This document shows positions 1 to 8,713 of a stretch of 20,588 nucleotides of DNA, piece by piece. Within the stretch, counting starts at the first letter, position 1; each line of letters opens with the position of its first letter. Under the pieces are notes generated by a model. It was not told the origin of the DNA, did not search any database, and saw nothing but the letters and a program-made list of their open reading frames with translations. The position numbers were made by a program, and so were the translations under genes. Source of the stretch: Elysia marginata (Eukaryota; Mollusca; Gastropoda; Plakobranchidae). The DNA is taken from contig BMAT01008175.1 in assembly GCA_019649035.1 (NCBI GenBank), positions 296,884 to 317,471 on the forward strand. The letters run 5' to 3'.

Positions 1-206
1 AAAAGATGTCTTGGAGCAAGGAAATGAAGTCTTACAATTGGTTTTGGAAGTTAAAAGTAAAAGTCTCAAATTTTGAGCCTCACTGTAAAGCCACTCCATT
101 TTTAGTATAACCAAAACTTCGACAAAAACGTTTGTAACAGCTACAAATGTTATTACTTTGGAGAATATTCGATTCAAATAATCATGTAATTTAACACTAG
201 GTTTGG

Positions 207-261
207 AGTAGTAGTAGAAGTACATGTAGCAGCAGTAGTATTATTGGTGGTTGTAGAAGTA

Positions 262-319
<58 letters not shown>

Positions 320-406
320 GAGTAGTAGTAGGAGTAGGAGTAGTATTAGGAGTAGTAGTAGTAGTAGTATTAGGAGTAGTAGTAGTAGTAGTAGTAGCAG
401 TAGTAC
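207..406. repeat. (GTA)n trinucleotide microsatellite
   Basis: Nearly uninterrupted GTA units run from about 253 to 319, with flanking imperfect units carrying GGA, GAA, ATTA and GCA variants. The long poly-Thr, poly-Leu and poly-Val reading frames across it are artefacts of the repeat. Confidence 0.97.
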
Positions 407-411
407 TAACA

Positions 412-1715
412 AAAAATAATATAGTGAATAGCATTTTGTAGCGCCTAATTATAGATATCTTGGCTTTTATTGCTTTACAATAAAGTGAGCAGCAAAAGCT
501 CTGACTCTGACTACAGGAAAACAAAATTATTGTCTTGAAGTTAAAATGAGTTTTTCAAAACCTTATCTGAAACCATAGTTATAAGGTAAACTAAATAAAT
601 CAGGTAAAATACAGTGCTAATGTCAAATTAAAACTGATAATGCTGATAAAGATGAGAGTAACAAAAATATTGATGATAATGATGCCAATGGTAGGATTAG
701 GATGTTTAATGACATTGGACGACATAATTGTTGTATAATTTAGGGAAAAAAACTCTCATTTTGTAATAGCAAAACTGTGATTATATTTGATCGTTCTATC
801 AGGAAAAACCCTACATAATTAATGTGAAATGACTACAATATTATAAATAAAACATTTCAATCAGCGTTACACAACAAAATTACATGCATGAAAATTTGCA
901 TAATCGTTTTGAATTTAATTGCAGAAAAAAAATTAGTGTTACAAAGAGGTCAATGTTACAATGTAATTTTACAGAGTATCCCAAAACTTGAGTACAAAAA
1001 ACTTTGAAAGATGGTACATTACCAAAACGGTTAAGGAAAGGACTTTTTAGCAAAGACAAAATTTTATGGTCCCTACGGTACGTACCGGTAGCACAAAAAG
1101 TATCAATGAAATGCTACATTTTTATGAAGTATCATGGCATAGTATAAACTCCATTGCTTTATGATGCTGCCATTGGATACAACATTTGAAATACGTTATC
1201 GTAATGCAATACAACATGGTTATCATTCATTTTAAAGTATTCAAACAATAATATTTGTAATTGATGCAACAACATACCATCTTCGTGCTACACAGCCCAC
1301 CTCAAGAAACAGGACTTGTGAGGTTTGAACAAAATGTTTGTATAAGTTTTGTAGCGTCGAGTTTTTGCTTTGCGGAAATTTTTTTTCTGAACTGACAAGA
1401 AAAGGTCAACAACGTCATGGTTATTTGTATCAATTTCATTTTAAAAGAAGAGTTAAACAAATACCCTGGGCTTTGGTCTTTTTTTAGGGTGGATGGTTAA
1501 GTGGAAGTGATGGAAAGGTCGAGTTAAAGTTAACGCCCGAATAAAGTGGATAAACTTAAAGACAACCATCATTTCATCTCAATTTTTGTTTCAGGTTTAG
1601 TCAAGGCAGGCACTAACATAGAGATATAAAAGATAAATTTACTTACTTAAATATTTCAGTTTCTTTTCTTTTGAAACTTGTAAACAAATGTGAATCGTTT
1701 GATTAAAGCGCTTAC
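412..1715. other. AT-rich non-coding stretch left of the cysteine-rich candidate
   Basis: No convincing exon, RNA gene or repeat was found. The only structured item noted is a perfect 12-bp palindrome, CGGTACGTACCG, at 1076-1087. No long reading frame has protein-like composition. Confidence 0.6.
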
Positions 1716-1876
1716 GTGACACGGTATGTGAAACAAGTCCTTGGTTTTCTCATAAGGTTTACATGATGAACAGCAGCTCTGACGGGGACAATCTAGCGCA
1801 GTACCTCTCATATAGTTTACACTTTGCTTGTACTGGGCAGACTTCTGGTAAGGTTTGCACCTTAGTGCTTCTATTC
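1716..1876 (-). CDS. Unassigned cysteine-rich candidate exon
   Basis: A minus-strand block of 161 nt lies between a convincing acceptor (TTTTTATTGTTCAG|GA) and a good donor (TGTCAC|GTAAGC). It has two leading bases, 53 codons, and leaves in phase 0. The peptide begins IEALRCKPYQKSAQYKQSVN and contains six cysteines spaced C-x22-C-x4-C-C-x2-C-x13-C. A short Cys-Lys-Pro-Tyr motif occurs twice. It is richer in G+C than its surroundings. It lies downstream of the receptor stop, so if real it belongs to another minus-strand gene. I do not recognise the family. The plus strand is also open here, which weakens the case. Alternatives are a chance ORF or an old repeat. Confidence 0.3.
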
Positions 1877-2652
1877 CTGAACAATAAAAAGTGTTCAAAA
1901 TAATTCTAGGGATTAAGAACGACGCACGATATCCGGTAGACGTATCCTAAACTAATCAGAATAAATTGGTTTATCTGTGAAACCTGTCGTCTCAAATTAT
2001 CGGCAACGATTCTTCTGTTTCTTTTTAAGGTAATTTATAGTGTTAAAGGGGATTTAACTCGAATCTTTTTAGCTAATAAGGAATAAAAAGAATCGTGAAG
2101 CATTTAGTTAATCCAGATGTTTACTAACAGTGGAAAAGGAACTCAAGATCTTTTTTTCTTAAAATCAAGACGCTACCCTACAGTCAAAGGTATATCAACC
2201 ACTCCTTATCATAATCAATGGTACTAGGTAAAGGAATCTGCATCTTTTACAATCACATATCCAAATAGTTGCTGTTCCTGGTCAAAAGTTTTGTAAATTC
2301 TAGAAAAAGAAGAGCTAACAAGTCCCCTTTAGCAGTAGAATTGACATTTTCAAACATGGTTAACTGCACTTTAAACAGGATGTTTATAGGCCTGGATTTT
2401 AGAAACCATGTCTTCTTATAGGTCATTCTGCAAGTGTTCACTGAAATCATTTAATTGCCACAAGACTGGCAAAGTTTAAAGGTTAGCGCAACCTTCAAAT
2501 TAAATGTAGTTTTTCTAATTCGTCAATATACACAGTAAAATTCAGTTAACTTTGAAAAATCAAATGTGACAAGTCTTCTGGGTCAGAGCTAACAATTTAA
2601 GTTTAAGGCATAATGTGTGCTCTCTAAGGGTTGGCTATATTTTCTGCTTGTG
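1877..2652. other. 3' UTR and intergenic stretch after the receptor stop
   Basis: This begins with the receptor 3' UTR on the minus strand (candidate signal at 2450-2455). The rest is AT-rich. A 65-codon frame at 2450-2253 lies in the presumed UTR and has no recognisable features. Confidence 0.5.
2450..2455 (-). promoter_or_regulatory. Candidate poly(A) signal ATTAAA for the receptor gene
   Basis: ATTAAA on the minus strand lies about 200 bases after the TGA. No canonical AATAAA was seen on the minus strand between the stop and about 1.9 kb, so this is the best candidate. In DNA this AT-rich the hexamer can easily occur by chance. Confidence 0.25.
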
Positions 2653-2736
2653 TCAGACATCTTCTGTTTGCTCCGTGTTTTCAGGTCTGGTTAGGTAGTC
2701 GATGGCCAGGTTTAGACGCCTGTTCCTCGCAAGAAC
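2653..2736 (-). CDS. Exon H: terminal coding exon, C-terminus Thr-Glu-Asp-Val, stop TGA
   Basis: The acceptor is ATTTCCCAG|GTTCTT. It encodes 27 codons, VLARNRRLNLAIDYLTRPEN then TEQTEDV, and a TGA at 2655-2653. It continues the exon G helix in phase 0 (..ESRLHE|VLARNRRLNLAIDYL..). The last four residues are Thr-Glu-Asp-Val. An acidic residue at -2 and Val at 0 fit the class III PDZ ligand pattern. Vertebrate GluN2 tails end Glu-Ser-Asp-Val, a class I ligand. The 3' UTR continues to lower coordinates. Confidence 0.86.
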   Translation of the reverse strand, partial: VLARNRRLNLAIDYLTRPENTEQTEDV

Positions 2737-4109
2737 CTGGGAAATGAAAAAAAATATTTAAGAAAATTTCTTAACATTCAAAAAAGGTAGCACGGTTGTT
2801 CTGAACCAGGGTGTCCAAATGAGTTCTATGATATGAGTTAAGCCTGTCTTCGTTTTTTTTCTCTCTTAAATCGTATGTCCCACAGCTGTTCAGTACTAGA
2901 AACTAACTACACAAAGGCAATATAAAGTTTGAATCTTATCTGCTTTGTTCTATACCCTCATCTCTAATGTTTGTTACTTTGTTAAGTGCAATGTCAGATA
3001 GCTGCTTACGATGCTCCATAAATCCAATCCATTATAAACAATAAGAGTTACTTTTTTAGTTCAATAACAATTACCTCGTGCAGTCTGGACTCCAGATCGA
3101 ATTCAGATCTTTTCCACAAGATGAGCACATCCTCCTTCGATAATGCCTCCAGCGTGCATTTATCGATATGATCTACCGCTAGGTGACTGTGGTGGCCCGA
3201 CATGGATGGAGTGCGCAGACCCGATTTCACACGGTTATCCTGAAGCGGATCCAGTCCGAGAGGGGGTTTTGGGAAAAGGTTGAATGAGCAGAAATAGTAT
3301 GGATAATTGTTTCAACTTCTTTTCATCTTAAGGAAATACCAGTCAATTTTATTCATGGCTCAATATGAACCAAATACCGCTATATACAAATATGATAGCT
3401 GTATTTTTAAAATGGCATTGAAGCGGTATGATTAAAAAGTACATTGAAGAAGAGTTATTAAGAAATATTAACTATCTTGTACTTAAAAGGAGTGAGTTAT
3501 CTTGTTATAGTGTGCAAATGCTTAAAAACGGACAGTTGAAATAAAAAAAAAGTATGAAAATCTGTGTATATAGAAACTACCTGTTTAGATGTATTTTGCT
3601 ATCTCTAAAGCAGTATGTGACGTTGTGGTCTGCTAAGGGACGTAAAAAAACATGACTTATTAAAATATTTTATGAATGATAAATCCAAAAAGTTGCATCA
3701 AATGAAGCTGCAAAAACGTTAACATTAAAACCAACATCGACATAAATAAAAAAACAAATACAACAGTAGACTCTTCTCAGAAAAAATCCAACAAACCAAC
3801 AATAATAAAGTATAGCAAAATGCTATAGACGCATAGGGCGATTAGCTGAGAGAAACCAAGCCAAAGAATGGATATAGAGAAGCCAGAGGAGGCGGATACA
3901 GGACGAAATAGATAAACACAGCCAGAAACTTTAATGTTATACAGACACGATGACGTCGAAGAAAGGGAAATGCCTAGACAGGGACGGGGAAGAAGGAGAG
4001 AAAGAAGAAGAAGAAGAAGAAGAAGAAGAAGAAGAAGAAGAAGAAGAAGAAGAAGAAGAAGAAGAAGAAGGAGAGAGAGAGAGAGAAAAAGAGAGAGAGA
4101 CAGAGAGAG

Positions 4110-4146
<37 letters not shown>

Positions 4147-4301
4147 AAAAGACAGACAAACAGACAGACAAACAGACAGACAAACAGGCAGAGACAGACG
4201 GACAGAGAGAGGGAGAGAGGGGGAAGAGGGACAGAGATCGACAGACAAAGAAAGACAAATTGACATAAAAGTAGCGAAAAGAGTCGAAGAAAGAACGAAA
4301 G

Positions 4302-4350
<49 letters not shown>

Positions 4351-7300
4351 AATGAACATCGCAAGTTCTACCTTTAGACAAAGGTTTCTCCTGAAATAAT
4401 CCCCGAGGGCTCGTGATCTGCGGCTGTTGTTTATTTGCCCAGAGTCCAAGGAGGCGCGACGGTGCTGGCTGCCCCCGAAGGTCTGCAGGCCTCGGCTACC
4501 AGGTTCTTCTTGTATGGTAAATACCGCAGAATTATTTCTCTTGAGTTTTACAGGCCTACCACCTTCCTCATCGTTCTGCGCATCTTTTGCGCTTGATGGT
4601 TTGGAATCCCCGTTCCTTCTATCAGCCGTTGCACGCTTTTCTTGTCGAGACAAACTGTGATAGTCAAAGAGCTGATCATGCTCTAAAGTAGCGGGTGAGA
4701 ACTTGGTGGAATTTGGTCCAGACTCCGTGGAACATAAAGCAGATGTGCCCGAGCCAACACGGGGCTGGTTTTCATGTACTGGAGAGAGGCGCGCCAGGTC
4801 GTCCGAGGAAGAGAGTCTCACAGGATCCAATCGGGCATCTTGCTTGAACACCTTAGTCGGAGAAAGCGATTCGAATCCTCGGTGTGTTTGATGAGGATTC
4901 CAATGCGTTGAGATGCCAGAGCTGGTTGTTGCTTTTTGACCAGGTTTGAGTGAAGACATGCTACCCGTGAATGATGTCTCAAGGCAGCCCGGGAACTCCT
5001 CGTCAGTGTGAGGTGTAGTTGGGCTGGACAAGGGCGAAAACTCCCGCCTTTCCTCACTCAGTGTTTGATTAGAAGAAGACGTCGGCGAGTAGTAATAGTA
5101 ACGTCCTGGGGTCTCTGGCGGTAAATCAGGCGTTATTACTGAAGGTTGAGACGGTCCCTCGACCTCTCCCCCAGAATTCGCAACATTTCCACCCTCTGGG
5201 AGAGGCCGAGGTGTGTTTAAACTTATCCCATCGTCATTAAATATCACTGAAAAATTATTTGCATACGGAGGTGCTTGGCCGCTATCATGCCTAGGGCTGA
5301 CATTGATTTGATTATTTCCTGAGTTAAATAGTATCGGGGAGGTAGGAGGGGAGGTAGACGCCTTGAACGAACTTAGAGACGGCCTGCGGAATCTTGAACT
5401 GAGAGACAACACATGAGAACCATGCTGAGATCTCACCCAGGGCGGGTATGGGCAATCGGAAAACTTCCTTGGCAAACTTCGCTGGGAAGCTTGAGGTGGT
5501 ACCACAAACGATCTGGAGGAGCCTTTTCTCTTAGGACCAGCCCAGAAATATTCGTCCCCTTCCTCGATGACGCTATCCTCAACGAAAACGACGTTGTCGT
5601 CATCATCAATACTAAGCATAGTGTTGGCTCTGTAGCCCTGACGACGTCTTGAACCTACGGTGGAGCAGCTGCTGCTGCCTGCACTAAACGCCACATTTTG
5701 GATACCGTCTTTCTCTGTTGAATAGTCCATGGATGCGTCATTTGGCCCACTGTCTACCCTTTTGAGGTATTCTTCGTCCAGATCTGAGCCATCTAGTGTC
5801 TCTGGGTCTTCACTGGCCGACTGCATTTGACGGTGGTAGCTGAAGGGATTGCACAAGGACTGAATGTTTACAAGACGATAATTCTATAGTAATTGTATTC
5901 TAAAATAAACTAGAACAATACATAAAAATCAAACTTAACCATAAGTAAAGGACTTCGCTCAAGAACGCTTTAAAACTTGAAATCATTCATAAATTTTAAA
6001 GCGGCGTTAACGTGATGAGTTTGAGTTTGAGCTACTTTGAGAATTACATTATTAAAAAAAATGATTTGTCTAACCTTTCAATTCTGTTTAGGCTATCTGA
6101 AACGTTTTAAATCTTTTAATTTAGTTTAGCATCGATGCCGATCTCATGCAATATTTGTATTATGAATACTACTTTAGAAACAGAAGATTGAGCTGTGGTT
6201 GGGGAAGAGAAAAAGATGCTAAACTAGATCTTAAGTAAGAGGGGGTTTTAGAGGAGGATTGAAGGAGAGACCGATAGGCAAGAGAATAATACTGATAGGT
6301 AATCAAACAAAACACAAAAAAAGCAAAGGAAAAAAAAACTGAACTGGGATTGAGGATTAAGGGACGCCAGCTACGTAAAAAAAACCTTTTTAAGAAAGGC
6401 AAACAAAGAAGAAAAGGGCTAATCAAAGCGAGGCAACCCATGGAGTCCCATTTCTTATCGACATTTCTGAACCGTGGCACGGCCAGTAAGTGGTTATCGA
6501 CCGAACCCCTGCAACCGCCACAAATCGAAACCAAGGTTGGAAGTCCACATCACAGAGGCCAAACATTTGGGGGGCCACTTGTATCGATCGTTTGTTTATC
6601 CTCGTTAAGACAAGGAGAGGCGGCATGATAAAACTGATGCTTGTTTTCATTCTTATCGACTATATTATCTAAATGCATAATTAAATACCTTCTTAGAGCC
6701 GCATAGCTTGGGGTTGAAGAAGGCATTGAAAACATGCAATAAATCGGGAAGAATTGTTACGATTATTTCCCTTGTAATAGAAAAAAGGGCAGCAATATAA
6801 ACACCTTACTCTTAGGATAGTAAGTTGATTGCTGTTGCTGAAAGTTGGGTCCAATGCGGTCTTACCAGTCCCAATACTAAGCAATAGGGAGAGAGGGAAC
6901 AATAATAAAAATAAAAACCTTACCAATAATCCTATTATAAATAAAAGTGTGACGTTTCAAATGTCTCTTAATTCAGGTGTAGAAAAGCTTGGTTAGGAAA
7001 TGGCATAAGTTCAAAGAGCAGCACTTCTTTCTAATCAGACCAATACTCCAAATGATTTAAAAGTTCTTTAAAAAACTTAAAAGCTCCCAGTCTTAGAAAG
7101 GTACATCTTCAAGCAAAGTGGTCGACATTCTATCTTTACCCTTATTTTTAAGGAGACAATTACCCATTTCAATCTCATCATATATTTAGATCATTACCTT
7201 TTTTATTCTTAGTCATGAAAACGCACCTCTCTGTCAAAGCATGGAAAATGAAACTTAAAGCAATCTATATCTAGAACCGATCGATCTCCATACCCGCTCT

Positions 7301-8668
7301 GCGCTGCAGAGCTCAAATTAAGCACACTATCGAGTCATTATTTTTCTCTCTTTGGCTTTTATACACGATACTGCACGTCTTGGTCCAGCGTTCGGTCTCG
7401 CAGAGCAACCCCCTAGCCCACTCAATTAATAAAAATGGATTGTTATTGTATCCTCGCGGCGTCCCCATTTTGTCCAATAGATCCGATCACAGAAACTGGA
7501 TAAACACCCTGCAAGGCATTTTCTCCGGAAATGAGAATGATTAATTTTTTGTCCAGTACTCATTACGAGGTCAGTAATGATTAAAGATGACCTCCGTGAG
7601 GACCTAAGCTGGGCAGGGGATTAGAGATAAGGTGGTGGGGGGTAAGTTCAAGATACAATTAGGCTGAACTGGTCATGTATCGGCAAAATAAGTGCGGGGG
7701 GGGGGGCTTAAAAGATTTAACAATTTTCCAGCATTTTAAGGGGATTTAGATTTATAGCAAGACAATATTTAGTTTCTTGGTAATCACGTTACTGATTAAA
7801 AGCTTCCAGTTCACCTTTCTTTCTTTCTTTTTTGATCAAGTAAACGTTTTTGGGGAAAAATTGAACAGCTAAAAGGAGTTAATATGTAGACGTATCCGAA
7901 AATGCTAGTTTGAATGAAGCTATTCACTGTCTGTGCAACCTTCACTATTTAGACGTATTCAGTGAGAACAAGTCGCATTTTACACTAAAAAAATTAGCCT
8001 GGGCATTATACGTCTCTTAAGTTTTTCGGAGGTTGCGAGTAAAGTTAAAAAAAAAAAAAAAAAGTTAACATCTGATCTTCCCGGATCTCCTTTCCTCCCT
8101 AATATATCCCCACTAATCTCTACGTTCCTTCTGCTCTTGTAGGTCTGATTGAGTACTTATTCTCACGCTTTGTCCCTTAGTAGAGTTTGTTTTTGTCTAT
8201 CTACATCTCGTTCTTTATCAATGTCCGACACTGTCGTCTCAACTGCTCGCTCCCTAGACCTTTTTCCCTTGTAACTCCCTTCACGTTCCCTATCTACCCA
8301 GCGTTTTCCACCTGCAAGCTTTATTTCGGTTAATTTTATACTCTTCGAATCATTCAAGTATTTAAGGGAGTTAAAAAAAAAACTTCAAACTTCGTCCCAC
8401 GGTATCTTCTTTACCAAAGAGGAAAGCTGATAGTATTTCAAATAGAATTCTTTTCCAGATCCCGGACCAAATAAATTGCTCAGTGTTTTTAACTATCTCT
8501 GACTTCTAAATAGATCTCCGAGCCAATGCAAAATGAATAATTCAGAACTGGTTGTCACGATCTTTTAGGTCTAAAGAGGATAGATTTGTGCTTTTTTTAA
8601 TTAAAAAGGTGCCGATGAGCGTAAGAGAGAGAGAATGGGAGAGATAGATAGAGAGATAGGGAGGGAGA

Positions 8669-8713
<45 letters not shown>

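Noticed and set aside
174-524. Poly-Thr, poly-Leu and poly-Val reading frames
   Set aside because: They are translations of the GTA microsatellite with no other coding features.
1750-1900. Plus-strand 46-codon frame over the cysteine-rich block
   Set aside because: Lacks good splice borders and recognisable features. It is noted because it weakens the minus-strand call.
3774-4399. Arg/Glu-rich plus-strand frames and Ser/Leu/Phe-rich minus-strand frames
   Set aside because: Artefacts of the GAA/GA/GACA repeat. Only the part of the minus frame above 4371 is treated as exon F.
4427-5652. Plus-strand frames of 60-80 codons opposite exon F
   Set aside because: They mirror a G+C-richer coding exon; no splice context or protein features of their own.
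5854-5856. TTG codon as the start of a 639-residue protein
   Set aside because: A non-AUG start is not credible in an animal gene. The frame is an internal exon with acceptors at 5840 and 5860.
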